Positions 16,898 through 26,443 are shown, counted from the first letter of the stretch. The stretch: 64,000 nucleotides of DNA from Candidatus Binataceae bacterium (GCA_015478645.1 JADMIL010000002.1:1-64000), one strand, 5' to 3'. Notes: generated by a model from the letters alone, not told the origin. Numbers and translations: made by a program.

Positions 16898-17665
16898 TCA
16901 TTGCCAGGCCTGCGGGATCAAACGCGCCAACAAGTCCGCCCACCTGCGCTGACCGTCTTCGTCGGCAATCAGATCCTGGCGAATCTCGATAGCCACATGA
17001 GGCAGATCGCGCTGTTCGCCGTGAACCGGAATGGTATAGTCCGACGCGTCACTCACGCTGTAGGGTTGGTTATCGCCGACCACCAGACCGGGCTCGCGTC
17101 GCAAGAGGCCAATCAATTTAGTCGCCAAACGCGGATCGCGATTGTAGAGCACGCCAACATGCCAGGGCCGCGCGACTGAGTGATATACCGGTGTAAAGCT
17201 GTGCATGGCGATCAGCGCCGAGGGCCGGCCGGCAAGTAGTCGCCGATTCAGTTCATCCGCAATCCGGTCGTGATAGGGCCGAAAAATTTCTTGTACGCGG
17301 CTCGCCACCTGAGCTTCGCCGAGCCCGATATTTCCGGGAACGATCGTGAGTTCGCTCAATTCGACGATCGAGGTCGCCGAGCCCGGCCGGCGATTGCAGT
17401 CGATCGCGAGGCGGGAATAATTCTGCCGTATGACCACCGCATCGAGCGCGGCTCCGATCAGGATCGAGACCGCGCCCGCGCCGATATCCCAGGCGATGTG
17501 ACGCTCGCATTCGGTATGCGTAAGGCCGAGCATTTGCAGACGCCGCGGCAGATATTTCCCCGCATGGTCGGTGACGACGACGAACGGCGAGCGCGCATCG
17601 CAGTTGGTCACGGTGAGCGGCGGCGGTTCATCACCGGCGATCAGGCAATATGCTGGTTCGTCCAT
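16898..17665 (-). CDS. N-formylglutamate amidohydrolase family protein
   Basis: A 255-aa metal-dependent amidohydrolase. Zinc-site and fold motifs are visible: VVTDHAGKYLPRRL near the N terminus (His), HIAWDIGAGAVS, NYSRLAIDCNR, ALIAMHSFTPVY (His) and HVAIEIRQDL. The family hydrolyses N-formyl-L-glutamate in histidine degradation, but no hut genes are near. Homologues often sit instead beside transglutaminase-like genes in conserved clusters of unknown function, and two such genes follow here on the opposite strand, so a role in processing a gamma-glutamyl or formylated peptide is plausible but inferred. Confidence 0.85.
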   Translation of the reverse strand: MDEPAYCLIAGDEPPPLTVTNCDARSPFVVVTDHAGKYLPRRLQMLGLTHTECERHIAWDIGAGAVSILIGAALDAVVIRQNYSRLAIDCNRRPGSATSIVELSELTIVPGNIGLGEAQVASRVQEIFRPYHDRIADELNRRLLAGRPSALIAMHSFTPVYHSVARPWHVGVLYNRDPRLATKLIGLLRREPGLVVGDNQPYSVSDASDYTIPVHGEQRDLPHVAIEIRQDLIADEDGQRRWADLLARLIPQAWQ

Positions 17666-17778
17666 TTTTGATTTATTCGTTCGTGCAAGTGCTCAGGATT
17701 GATCAGGGCGTTTCGGTCGCCGGCGCAAAAGTTGTACCGTAAATACCATGGTAGTGAAGGTCAATCAGAGGGGTCGCA

Positions 17779-18714
17779 ATGTCCACGATCACCATCAAGC
17801 ATAGCACGACCTACAAGTACCGGAAGCCGGTCGCGTTCGGCGAGCACCGGATGATGCTGCGTCCGCTTTCCAGCCATGACCAGAGCTTGATTGCCGCCAG
17901 GCTGGTGATTACTCCAACCCCGACCGACCTGCATGGAATCCTGGATGCGTACGGCAACCACGTCGACATTGCGCGATTCGCGGGCCGCGCCCGGGAGCTG
18001 CGCTTCGACAGTACGATACTGCTGGAACATGTCCACACGGACATTCATGACCTTGAGATCGAGGAATTCGCCCGCGGCTATCCGTTCACCTATCGCGCGG
18101 ATGAGATGGCGGATTTGACCCATTTCATCGAACGAGAGACGGCCGATTCTGATTGCGAGGTCGAGCGGTGGACGCCAACATTTCTGCCCGCCGATCAGCC
18201 GATCGATACCCGCGAACTTCTGATCAACCTTACCCACGGCATCAATGAGACTTTCAGGCACGTACGCCGCGATGAAAAAGGTATCCAGCCGCCGCGCCGG
18301 ACGCTCGAACTCGGGAGCGGGAGCTGTCGCGACCTGGCGATGCTGATGATCGATGCGGTGCGGGCGCTCGGGATGGCCGCGCGCTTCGTATCCGGATATC
18401 TGCATATTCCCGGCGACGGCGAAGATTATGTGGGCGGCGGCAATACTCACGCATGGGCCCAGGTCTATTTGCCGGGACCCGGATGGCTCGACTTCGATCC
18501 GTCCAATGGCATCGTCGGCAATCGTGATCTCATTCGCGTCGCGGTAGTGCCCGATCCGCGCCATGCGATACCGCTTCATGGTACCTTTATGGGGAATCCG
18601 GCTGACTATGTGGGAATGGACGTTGAGGTCGCGGTCATCGCCGGCGGCGCGGCCGAATCACTAAAGCCAAACGCCAATTTCGCGCCACCTATCAATTCGC
18701 GCAAGAGTCCCTGA
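17779..18714 (+). CDS. Transglutaminase-like protein, N-terminal domain type (copy 1)
   Basis: A 311-aa protein with a bacterial transglutaminase N-terminal beta domain (IKHSTTYKYRKPVAFGEHRMMLRP) followed by the papain-like core. The catalytic triad is visible: Cys in GSGSCRDLA, His in GNTHAWAQVYL and Asp in WLDFDPSNG. Members act as proteases or amidases, or as cross-linkers. SD: GAGGGG about 8 nt before ATG 17779. It is followed after 19 nt by a second transglutaminase gene of a different subtype, and diverges from the N-formylglutamate amidohydrolase, the usual companion. Confidence 0.88.
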   Translation: MSTITIKHSTTYKYRKPVAFGEHRMMLRPLSSHDQSLIAARLVITPTPTDLHGILDAYGNHVDIARFAGRARELRFDSTILLEHVHTDIHDLEIEEFARGYPFTYRADEMADLTHFIERETADSDCEVERWTPTFLPADQPIDTRELLINLTHGINETFRHVRRDEKGIQPPRRTLELGSGSCRDLAMLMIDAVRALGMAARFVSGYLHIPGDGEDYVGGGNTHAWAQVYLPGPGWLDFDPSNGIVGNRDLIRVAVVPDPRHAIPLHGTFMGNPADYVGMDVEVAVIAGGAAESLKPNANFAPPINSRKSP

Positions 18715-18733
18715 TGTCACGAGGAGATCTCCG

Positions 18734-19567
18734 TTGGAAATCAAAGTTGGCTACGAATTAATCTATAATTGTCCTCGGCCGACGCCGATGATGCTTCAGT
18801 TGAACATCCACTATTCGCGCGCGCCCGACATTGTCATTGCGGATCAGATGACGACCGATCCGGCCATTCCACTTTCAGCCTATCGCGATCGCTTCGATAA
18901 CTGGTGCACACGCCTAGTCGCTCCCGCCGGGCAGCTCAGGATAGCGAGCACGGCGGTGGTCAGAGACCCGGGTCAACCCGACCTCGTCGCGCCCACGGCG
19001 CGACAGCATTCGATCCAGGAATTGCCCGAAGAAGCGCTGCTTTTCCTGCTGGGAAGCCGTTACTGCGACACCGAGAAATTTTCCGAGGTGGCGTGGAACC
19101 TCTTTGGCCAGACTCCGCCCGGCTGGGAAAGGGTCCAGTCAATCTGTGATTTCGTTCATAACCATATCACATTTGGGTATGAGTATGCGCGTAATACCAG
19201 AACAGCCTGGGAAGCGTACAATGAGCGGATAGGCGTTTGCCGCGATTATGCTCATCTGGCTATTTCACTCTGCCGCTGCATGAACATCCCGGCGCGCTAC
19301 TGCACCGGCTATCTCGGCGACATTGGAATGCTGCCGCCGTTCGGTCCGATGGACTTTGCCGCCTGGTTCGAGGCCTATCTCGGAGGACGCTGGTATACTT
19401 TCGATGCGCGCAACAATATGCCACGGATCGGACGGATTCTGATGGCGCGCGGTCGCGATGCGATCGATGTCGCGATTGCCACCACCTTCGGACCCAATAC
19501 GCTGGTCAGCTTCAAGGTTTGGACCGACGAGGTAGTGGCTGGGCTCGCGGGGGGATATTCACAGTAG
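18734..19567 (+). CDS. Transglutaminase-like protein (copy 2), TTG start
   Basis: A 277-aa transglutaminase-like protein of a subtype different from its neighbour: N-terminal VGYELIYNCPRPTPMMLQLNIHYSR, catalytic Cys in IGVCRDYAHLAISLCR, His replaced in register by the MDFAAWFEAYLGGRW strand, and Asp in YTFDARNNMPRIGR. The usual core histidine (HAWxE) therefore appears as FAAWFEAY, so activity may be altered. The start is TTG 18734, supported by GAGGAG 7 nt upstream and by the typical family N terminus; the first in-frame ATG is 54 nt inside. Likely translated with copy 1. Confidence 0.85.
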   Translation: MEIKVGYELIYNCPRPTPMMLQLNIHYSRAPDIVIADQMTTDPAIPLSAYRDRFDNWCTRLVAPAGQLRIASTAVVRDPGQPDLVAPTARQHSIQELPEEALLFLLGSRYCDTEKFSEVAWNLFGQTPPGWERVQSICDFVHNHITFGYEYARNTRTAWEAYNERIGVCRDYAHLAISLCRCMNIPARYCTGYLGDIGMLPPFGPMDFAAWFEAYLGGRWYTFDARNNMPRIGRILMARGRDAIDVAIATTFGPNTLVSFKVWTDEVVAGLAGGYSQ

Positions 19568-19599
19568 CGGCGTGGCGATCGCATCGGGAGGAAGTGAAC

Positions 19600-21105
19600 G
19601 TGGTGAGGAGGGTGACCGGGTCGATCGGGACACGTTCATTATTGCTAGTCGCGATCATCGTCGGCACCGGCCTCTTCGGATTGGTTCGCGCTACCCTCGC
19701 TGCCGGGCCTGATTCAACCGGCGACACACATTCGACGGCGGCGCCGGGCGTATTGGCAAATCCTGCGCCGCATTATACTTCGAGCGTCGCGGAGAGAGCG
19801 GCAAACGAGCCCGACCAGTTCTGGAATTGGCACTTTCAGAATACCGACATCGTGCAGGGCGATCCGAGTTTTTCAGCCAAGTACTACGGTCCAAACAGCC
19901 TCAACAGCGAGGGTGAGGTGCAAGAGACAGTAGCCGCGGACCTGTTTGCCGGCGTGCGGCTATGGCGTGGTGCCGAGGCGCACGTCGACGGACTGATGTG
20001 GCAAGGATTCGGGCTGAGTAAAACCTTTGGCATCGAGGCATTTCCCAACGGTGACGCCTATAAATTCGGCACGACGACTCCCAATTTTATGATTGCGCGG
20101 CTGTTTATACGTCAAACCTTTGGCTTGGGCGGCGAACAGGCGAGCGTGCCCGACGGCCAGCTCACGCTCGCCGGCAAACAGGATATCGCACGGCTGACGC
20201 TAACCGTCGGTCGAATAAGTCTCCTGGACATTTTCGACCACAACACCTACGCCCAGGATCCGCAATCCCAGTTTTTGAATTGGGCGATGATCGGCAATAT
20301 CACTTGGGATTACCCGGCGGATCCCAACGGCTACACCACCGGAATTGCGCTGGAACTGAATCAGCCAAAATGGGCTCTGCGCTACGGATTTTTCCTGATG
20401 TCGAACGTTCAGAACAGCTTCACGGGTGACGACCAGGTCTTGATGTGGCGCCCGATCGGCGCGACCGGATCAGCCGGCGCCTACGGCCCGTTTTTGCACG
20501 ACTGGGGAATGGTGGTGGAATATGAGCGCCGCTACAGCATCAACGGTCGTCCGGGTGCGATTCGCCTTCTGCCCTGGCTCAATGAAGCTAATATGGTCAG
20601 TAATCATGCCGCGGTCTCCATTCTCAAGGCTGATGGTCCGGGAGCGAACATCTCGGCGGCGCAGGGCTACCGCAACAAGTACGGCATCGGCTTGAACTGG
20701 GAACAACTAGTTACTGAAAACGTCGGGCTCTTTTCGCGCCTGGGCTCGAATGACGGTCAGGACCAGGCGTGGGCCTATACCGACGCCAACTGGTCGGTGT
20801 CAATCGGCATGAGCGTCAAAGGCGCCGCATGGCATCGGATCGGCGACATTTTCGGCGTCGCCGGCGTGGTGAGCGGCGCCTGGCGTGCGAATCAGAAATT
20901 CCTCGAGGCCGGCGGCTTGGGCATCCTGGCCGGCGACAGCGCGCTGACTTATGGCACCGAGAAGGTTGTGGAAACCTACTACGATTTTCCCGTCTGGGAA
21001 ACGGTCCGTGCGGCCGTCGATTACCAGTTCATCAGCAATCCGGCCTTCAATCGAGATCGCGGGCCAGTGTCGGTATTTGGCGCAAGACTCCACTGGGAAT
21101 TGTAA
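19600..21105 (+). CDS. Carbohydrate-selective porin, OprB family
   Basis: About 501 aa. A hydrophobic signal segment (GTRSLLLVAIIVGTGLFGLV) precedes a mature protein with OprB hallmarks: FWNWHFQNTDIVQG, a long run of amphipathic strands, FNDNTYAQD-like FDHNTYAQDPQSQFLNWAM, and a C-terminal strand ending LHWEL. It should form an outer-membrane barrel for sugars or other solutes. GTG starts at 19594, 19600 and 19603 are all in frame behind GGGAGGAA; 19600 gives the best 8-nt spacing. The ORF track start (19237) lies inside the transglutaminase gene. The gap to that gene is 32 nt, so transcription may continue through. Confidence 0.87.
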   Translation: MVRRVTGSIGTRSLLLVAIIVGTGLFGLVRATLAAGPDSTGDTHSTAAPGVLANPAPHYTSSVAERAANEPDQFWNWHFQNTDIVQGDPSFSAKYYGPNSLNSEGEVQETVAADLFAGVRLWRGAEAHVDGLMWQGFGLSKTFGIEAFPNGDAYKFGTTTPNFMIARLFIRQTFGLGGEQASVPDGQLTLAGKQDIARLTLTVGRISLLDIFDHNTYAQDPQSQFLNWAMIGNITWDYPADPNGYTTGIALELNQPKWALRYGFFLMSNVQNSFTGDDQVLMWRPIGATGSAGAYGPFLHDWGMVVEYERRYSINGRPGAIRLLPWLNEANMVSNHAAVSILKADGPGANISAAQGYRNKYGIGLNWEQLVTENVGLFSRLGSNDGQDQAWAYTDANWSVSIGMSVKGAAWHRIGDIFGVAGVVSGAWRANQKFLEAGGLGILAGDSALTYGTEKVVETYYDFPVWETVRAAVDYQFISNPAFNRDRGPVSVFGARLHWEL

Positions 21106-21320
21106 AGCGGCCAAAGGTGGCTTATCGGCAATTGAGTCATAAGCATCAAATTTCTCGGTGGAAAATTCCTCGCCGGTCAGGCTCGCCTGCGCCAGAAACA
21201 GGTGCATTTTCTGCGCGGTGATGAACGGCTCGCTCCTGTGCTGAGCACTTCATATTTGTAATCGGATGAGCGCGGACCAGCCATAGGTTCGCATAGTTAG
21301 TTGCTGCCGCCCAACCACCA

Positions 21321-22028
21321 TCAGCCTATTGAAACACCGAGAAGCCGCCCGATGAGGGCGGTCCCGGCCATCGCGATGCCGCCTCCAATAGTCACTCGCA
21401 ACGCCGCCCGGACGAGTGGCGCACCACCCAGATGACCGCCAAATGCACCCAGGGCGGCGAGGCTGATCAGTGATATCACCGCAGTCCCGAGGATATCCAC
21501 GGACTGCGGCACGACGATGAGGGCGGCAATCGGGAGTGCCGCGAATGATGCGAAGCTGGCAGCCGAAATCCACGCCGCTTGCAGGGGGCGAGCAAGGGCA
21601 CTGATCTCGATTCCCAGCTCGTCGCGCAGATGCGAATCCAGCCGGTTACGCGAGCTGAGCTGCTTAGCAACTTGCATCGCCAGATCTTTTTCGAGCCCGC
21701 GCTTCATATAGATCATCGCAAGCTCGTTCAATTCAGCTCCCGGCGCATTGGCGAGTTCTTTCCGTTCAATCTCTATATCGGCCTGCTGCGAGTCGCGCTG
21801 TGCACTAACCGAGACGTATTCACCGACGGCCATCGACATCGAACCAGCCACCAGGCCGGCAATCCCGGCGACTAAAATGGCGTGCTTCGAACCGGCGGCG
21901 GCGGCGACGCCGATAATAAGACTCGCCGTCGAGACGATCCCATCGTCGGCGCCAAGCACCGCGGCGCGCAGCCATCCGGAACGTTTACTCCGATGCACTT
22001 CCCGTCGTCGTTGCGGATCACGATTCAC
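21321..22028 (-). CDS. VIT1/CCC1-family Fe2+/Mn2+ transporter
   Basis: A 235-aa membrane protein with the CCC1/VIT layout: GWLRAAVLGADDGIVSTASLIIGV in helix 1, GLVAGSMSMAVGEYVSVSAQRD after helix 2, a central acidic cytoplasmic stretch (IEIERKELANAPGAELNELAMIYMKRG) and three further helices at the C terminus. The family moves iron or manganese out of the cytosol. The start MNRDPQRRR is a plausible short cytosolic head. It lies convergent to the porin gene and divergent from an LLM gene across about 290 nt; no ferritin or mur-type gene is near. Confidence 0.9.
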   Translation of the reverse strand: MNRDPQRRREVHRSKRSGWLRAAVLGADDGIVSTASLIIGVAAAAGSKHAILVAGIAGLVAGSMSMAVGEYVSVSAQRDSQQADIEIERKELANAPGAELNELAMIYMKRGLEKDLAMQVAKQLSSRNRLDSHLRDELGIEISALARPLQAAWISAASFASFAALPIAALIVVPQSVDILGTAVISLISLAALGAFGGHLGGAPLVRAALRVTIGGGIAMAGTALIGRLLGVSIG

Positions 22029-22321
22029 TGGCCAACCTCGGTCGATAAGATATCGTGATTGCCAGGGCGCTCACGCCTTCCAGCGCGGTCACCCGAGGCA
22101 AGGGCGTAATACTCAATGATGCGGCGAGGGGCATCCTTGTGTCGAGCAAGACTAAATTAATTTTGGATAATTCGATCAACGATAGACTCAGGATTTCGCC
22201 GGCTGCGTATCCTCGGTAGAATCGCGCTACCGATGGATTAGTCCAGCACGCAACCGCGGCAATCCCGGGGTTAGACGGCTCGACCGTCCAAGATGCGGCG
22301 GCGCACCATCAGGAGACAGCA

Positions 22322-23374
22322 ATGGATTTCGGGGTAATCTTTCTCTCGCATGTCGAGAGCTACAAAGACGTAATGTTTGCCGAGAGCAAAGGGTTCTCGC
22401 ACGCCTGGTTCGGCGATTCCCAGATGGTCTGGGGCGACGTCTATCAGTGCATGGCGCTGTGCGCGGCCAAGACCTCGACGATCAAACTGGGGACCAACGT
22501 CACTAATCCGAGCTCGCGGATTGCGCCGGTGACCGCGTGCAATTTTGCCACGCTCAACGTGCTCGCGCCGGGCCGCGTGATCATGGGTATCGGCACTGGC
22601 AATACCGCGCGGCGCACGCTCGGGATGCCGGCCGCCAAACTGGCGGAACTCAAGAGCCACGTCGAGGTGTGCCGCGGGTTGTTGAGCGGAGCGACCGTGC
22701 CTTACCAGGAGGGCGATCGGCGGCGCATGATCCGGTTTCTCGATCCGGCCAGCGGGATGATCGATCTCAAGCATCCGGTGCCGGTCTATATCGCCGGGAG
22801 CGGCCCGAAGACGCTCGAGCTGGCGGGCGAAATCGGCGATGGGGTGATCCTTTTCGGGACCGTCGGCGACAGCCTGCTCGGCTACACCATGAGCCATATC
22901 CGGCGCGGCGCCGAGCGCGCGGGCAAGCGGATGGAAGACCTGTATATCGTGGTCGTGACCGCCTTTCACCTGACTAAGCCGGGCGAAAAACTGGCCGCGC
23001 TGCAGCAGGCGGTGGGGCCGCTGGTCGCTTCAGAATGTAATATCTTCGCTCTTTCGGTTACTAATCCGTATGAGCTGCCGGGTGATATCCGCGACGACCT
23101 GATGGCCTTCAAAAATGCCTACCGAACGCCGAATACGCCGATCGAGACGCGCCACCTGGAGCTCTACACGGGCTATTGTGCCGAGTTCAAACCCGAGCAT
23201 GCGCCGCTGGTGACCGAACGGATGATCAAGGAGACCACGCTTACCGGCACGCCGGCCGAGCTTCGCGCGCGTGTCGCCAAGATGCAGGCGATGGGCGTGC
23301 GGCAAGTGACGATCGCCGGAGGCTCCCGCGAGATAAGTGAGTTCGCCACCCACATCATGGACGAAATGCGGTAA
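22322..23374 (+). CDS. LLM-class flavin/F420-dependent oxidoreductase
   Basis: A 350-aa luciferase-like TIM barrel of the group that includes F420-dependent dehydrogenases and methylene-tetrahydromethanopterin reductases: MDFGVIFLSHVESYKDVMFAESKGFSHAWFGDS at the N terminus, STIKLGTNVTNP, ITMGIGTGNTARR-like VIMGIGTGNTARR, and PVYIAGSGPKTLELAGEIGDGVI. It is not closely related to the tandem pair at 8199-11045. ATG 22322 has GGAGA 6 nt upstream. It stands alone, converging on a metallo-hydrolase gene 57 nt away. Cofactor cannot be decided from sequence. Confidence 0.87.
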   Translation: MDFGVIFLSHVESYKDVMFAESKGFSHAWFGDSQMVWGDVYQCMALCAAKTSTIKLGTNVTNPSSRIAPVTACNFATLNVLAPGRVIMGIGTGNTARRTLGMPAAKLAELKSHVEVCRGLLSGATVPYQEGDRRRMIRFLDPASGMIDLKHPVPVYIAGSGPKTLELAGEIGDGVILFGTVGDSLLGYTMSHIRRGAERAGKRMEDLYIVVVTAFHLTKPGEKLAALQQAVGPLVASECNIFALSVTNPYELPGDIRDDLMAFKNAYRTPNTPIETRHLELYTGYCAEFKPEHAPLVTERMIKETTLTGTPAELRARVAKMQAMGVRQVTIAGGSREISEFATHIMDEMR

Positions 23375-23431
23375 CGACATCCGCCAGTATGGTCGCGCGC
23401 AGCGCCGCGCGCGATTGGCGAGGCGCGCGGA

Positions 23432-24409
23432 TCAATGGCGGCGGGCGGCGCGGATTTTCGCCATCATCGCGAAGAGTTCCACGATGCCCGGAGTGGCCGC
23501 GGCGCCGCCGGAAAATTCGCCGTAGAGCGTCGCGACGTTGACGACGATCCGTTCGGCGTCGCCCCACGACGCGTAGTCGGTCAGCGCGATGTCCTGGGCG
23601 GCCTCGAACACCGGCATCCCGGCGTCGTAGCGGCGACGCGCCTCGCGCGCGATGTATTCGAGATAGCCCTTGACGGCGGCGACGCCCTTTTTGTCGGTGA
23701 GCGGGCCGTGGCCGGGGACGACGGTGTCGACGTCGAGGTCGAGCATCAACTGGCAGGCCTTGATCCAGTTGCCGATCGGGCCGGCCCAGATTATCGGATG
23801 GCCGTTGATGAACAGGATGTCGCCGGTGTAGACCACGCGGTCGGCCGGGACGTAGGCCAGCACGTCGCCGCGGGTATGGGCCGGGCCAACCTCGATCAGC
23901 CGGACGGTCTTGCCGCCGACCGGGTAATCGAGGGTGCCGGTGAAGGTCCGCGTGGGCATCGCGACGTTGATGCCGTCGAAGTCGAAGGGGGCGAAAATCT
24001 CGGCGAAGAAGCGGCCCGCCTCGCCCATCTGCGCGGCGTTATTTTTGAAATCGGCGAGGCGTTTCGAGCCGCCGTCAAGGCGCATCTCTTCGGCGCAGGC
24101 GGCCGACGTGACAATTTCGGCGCCGGCAACCAGTTCGTTGCCAAAACAATGGTCGCCGTTGGAATGCGTATTGACCAGGGTGCCGATGCGCGCGGTGGCT
24201 TGCGGCTCCGCGCGGCGCATCGCGTCGAGCATCATGCGGGTCAGCGGCAGATCGAAGAGCGTATCGACCAGCAGGGATTGGCCGCCGTCGACCACCAGGC
24301 CGGCATTGCTCCAGCCCCACGATCCGTCGGGCTGCAGATACGCGTAGCATCCATTGCCCAGGTCATGGAGTCCCTTGGTGTAAGTCCGGCCACTCGCGGT
24401 TGCGCCCAT
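23432..24409 (-). CDS. MBL-fold metallo-hydrolase
   Basis: A 325-aa metallo-beta-lactamase-fold hydrolase. Metal ligands are visible in order: THSNGDHCFGN (a variant of HxHxDH), GPAHTRGD, YTGDILFINGHP and VPGHGPLTDKKG. The N-terminal LGNGCYAYLQPDGSWGWSNAGLVVDGG is typical of the subgroup annotated as beta-lactamase-related hydrolases acting on small esters or thioesters. ATG 24409 is chosen over 24457 because GAGGT lies 6 nt upstream. It follows the GH15 gene on the same strand after 51 nt, though the two have no obvious metabolic link. Confidence 0.87.
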   Translation of the reverse strand: MGATASGRTYTKGLHDLGNGCYAYLQPDGSWGWSNAGLVVDGGQSLLVDTLFDLPLTRMMLDAMRRAEPQATARIGTLVNTHSNGDHCFGNELVAGAEIVTSAACAEEMRLDGGSKRLADFKNNAAQMGEAGRFFAEIFAPFDFDGINVAMPTRTFTGTLDYPVGGKTVRLIEVGPAHTRGDVLAYVPADRVVYTGDILFINGHPIIWAGPIGNWIKACQLMLDLDVDTVVPGHGPLTDKKGVAAVKGYLEYIAREARRRYDAGMPVFEAAQDIALTDYASWGDAERIVVNVATLYGEFSGGAAATPGIVELFAMMAKIRAARRH

Positions 24410-24460
24410 CGTGATACCTCGGCGAAGCGATGATGACCGAGACTTAGCATCGCGCACCCG

Positions 24461-26278
24461 TCACGCGCCAGAATGGCGATCGGAGCGCTGATGGGCGGGG
24501 CCCTGCGCGCGCGTCAGGTTTTGCGCGGTATTGATCAGAAAGACGTGGGTGAAAGCCTGGGGAAAATTGCCCAGTTGGCGGCGCGCGCGCGGATCATACT
24601 CCTCGGCCAGCAGACCGACGTCGTTGCACAGGCCGACCAGCCGCTCGAAGATCGCGCGCGCCTCGGCGTAGCGACCCATTATCGCGAGGTTGTCGGCGAG
24701 CCAGAAGGTGCAGGGCAGGAAGGCGCCTTCGCCGGGCGGCAGACCGTCAACGCCGTTGGCGGAGCCGCTCGCATAGCGCATCACCAGGCCGTCGACCAGC
24801 AAGTCTTTCTGGATCGCCGCGACCGTGCCAATGACGCGCGGGTCGCTGGCCGGGAGGAAGCCGACCAGCGGGATCATCAGGAGCGCGGCGTCGAGGGTCG
24901 TTGCGCCATAATACTGGACGAAGGAGTTGAGCGCGGGGTTGAAGCCGTTGCGGCAGACGTCGGCGTGAATCTCGTCGCGCAGCGCGCGCCAGCGATCAAT
25001 CGGTCCGGACAGTCCGTGATGCTGGACCGCCTTGACGGCGCGATCGATGGCCACCCAGGCCATCACCTTGGAGTGGGTGAAATTGCGGCGCGGACCGCGC
25101 ACCTCCCAGATGCCCTCGTCGGGATCGCGCCAATGCTTTTCGACGAATTCGACCAGTGCCAGTCCGACTTGCCAGGCGTCCTCACCGGGGTTGAGACCGT
25201 GCTGGCGCGCGGTGTGAAACACGTCCATGATCTCGCCGAAGACGTCGAGCTGGAACTGGTCGTGGGCGGCGTTGCCGAGGCGCACCGGGCGGCTTTGCTC
25301 GAAGCCGGGCAGCCACGATGCCTCCAGCTCGGTGAGACGGCGCTCGCCCGCGATGCCGTACATGATCTGGATTTGGCTCGGGTCGCCGGCGACCGAGCGC
25401 AGCAGCCATTGATGCCATTCCGTTGCCTCCTCGGTGTAGCCAGAGGTTAACATGGCGTAGAGCGTGAAGGTGGCGTCGCGCAGCCAGCAATAGCGGTAAT
25501 CCCAGTTGCGCACGCCGCCGATCGCCTCGGGCAGCGAGGTGGTGGGCGCGGCGACAATGCCGCCGGTCGGGCTATAGGTCAGCGCCTTGAGCGTAATCAG
25601 CGAGCGGATGACGGCGGCGCGCCATTCGCTGTCGCAGATCAGGCGCGCGGCCCATTGGCGCCAGTAGGCTTCGGTCTCCTCGAGCGCCCTGATCGGATGG
25701 CGCGTGGCGGATTCGGGCAGATGCGACGGATGCCAGGTCAGGGTGAAGGGAATCCGCTCGCCGGCGGCGACCCGGAATTGCGCGACGGAGGTGAGATTCT
25801 CGCCGCGCATCGCGACCGGCGTGCGCAGTTGCAGCGTGTCCGGACCGCCGACCGCGCTCAGGCCGTAATCGCGCTTGCGGACCCATGGCACGATATGTCC
25901 GTAGTCGAAGCGAAACGCCGCCTGCATGCTCATCGGGACGATGCCGCGCCGGCCCTCGACGATGCGGACCAGATCGACGCGGCCGTCGTGCAGGGCCGGC
26001 GGCATGAAATCGATGAGCGCGGCGCGCGAGCCGTCGGCGAGTTCGAATTCGGTTTCAAGGATCAGCGTGTCGCCGCGATAAGTGCGGCGCACGGCAACGG
26101 CCTCGGCGGCGGGGGCGAGGAGCCAGCGCCCATTTTCCGGCGTGCCGAGGATCGCGGCGAAGCAGGCGCCCGAATCGAAGCGCGGCATGCACAGCCAGTC
26201 GATCGAGCCGTCGCGCCCGACCAGCGCGGCGGTGCGCGTATTGCCAATCAGGGCGTAGTCCTCGATGCGCATTGCCAT
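24461..26278 (-). CDS. Glycoside hydrolase family 15 protein (glucoamylase/trehalase type)
   Basis: A 605-aa cytoplasmic glucan or trehalose hydrolase. The N-terminal beta-sandwich starts IEDYALIGNTRTAALVGRDGSIDWLCMPRFDS, and the (alpha/alpha)6 barrel carries IGGVRNWDYRYCWLRDATFTLYAM, the LDVFGEIMD segment, a GEGAFLPCTFWLADNLA Glu and a second Glu in AEEYDPRARRQLGNFPQAFTHV; two glutamates act as acid and base in this inverting family. Such proteins in bacteria include alpha,alpha-trehalases and dextran glucosidases. ATG 26278 (or 26272) is preferred; the ORF extends to 27007 only as a shadow of the SDR gene. Confidence 0.9.
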   Translation of the reverse strand: MAMRIEDYALIGNTRTAALVGRDGSIDWLCMPRFDSGACFAAILGTPENGRWLLAPAAEAVAVRRTYRGDTLILETEFELADGSRAALIDFMPPALHDGRVDLVRIVEGRRGIVPMSMQAAFRFDYGHIVPWVRKRDYGLSAVGGPDTLQLRTPVAMRGENLTSVAQFRVAAGERIPFTLTWHPSHLPESATRHPIRALEETEAYWRQWAARLICDSEWRAAVIRSLITLKALTYSPTGGIVAAPTTSLPEAIGGVRNWDYRYCWLRDATFTLYAMLTSGYTEEATEWHQWLLRSVAGDPSQIQIMYGIAGERRLTELEASWLPGFEQSRPVRLGNAAHDQFQLDVFGEIMDVFHTARQHGLNPGEDAWQVGLALVEFVEKHWRDPDEGIWEVRGPRRNFTHSKVMAWVAIDRAVKAVQHHGLSGPIDRWRALRDEIHADVCRNGFNPALNSFVQYYGATTLDAALLMIPLVGFLPASDPRVIGTVAAIQKDLLVDGLVMRYASGSANGVDGLPPGEGAFLPCTFWLADNLAIMGRYAEARAIFERLVGLCNDVGLLAEEYDPRARRQLGNFPQAFTHVFLINTAQNLTRAQGPAHQRSDRHSGA

Positions 26279-26443
26279 AGTAAGAATCTCGCAAGAGCCG
26301 CGGGTCCCGCTCGCCCATCGCGGATTATATCCGCCGCACGGCCGTGTCCCAAGTCCGTCGCACGGTGCATTTCGGCGCGAGTTGCGGTATCTGTGAGGCA
26401 TATTTGGCCAACCGCACGGAGCGGAGCGCGGGAGGGACTGGCG

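Noticed and set aside
24473-25450. 325-aa plus-strand ORF
   Set aside because: Antisense of GH15 with no recognisable motif.
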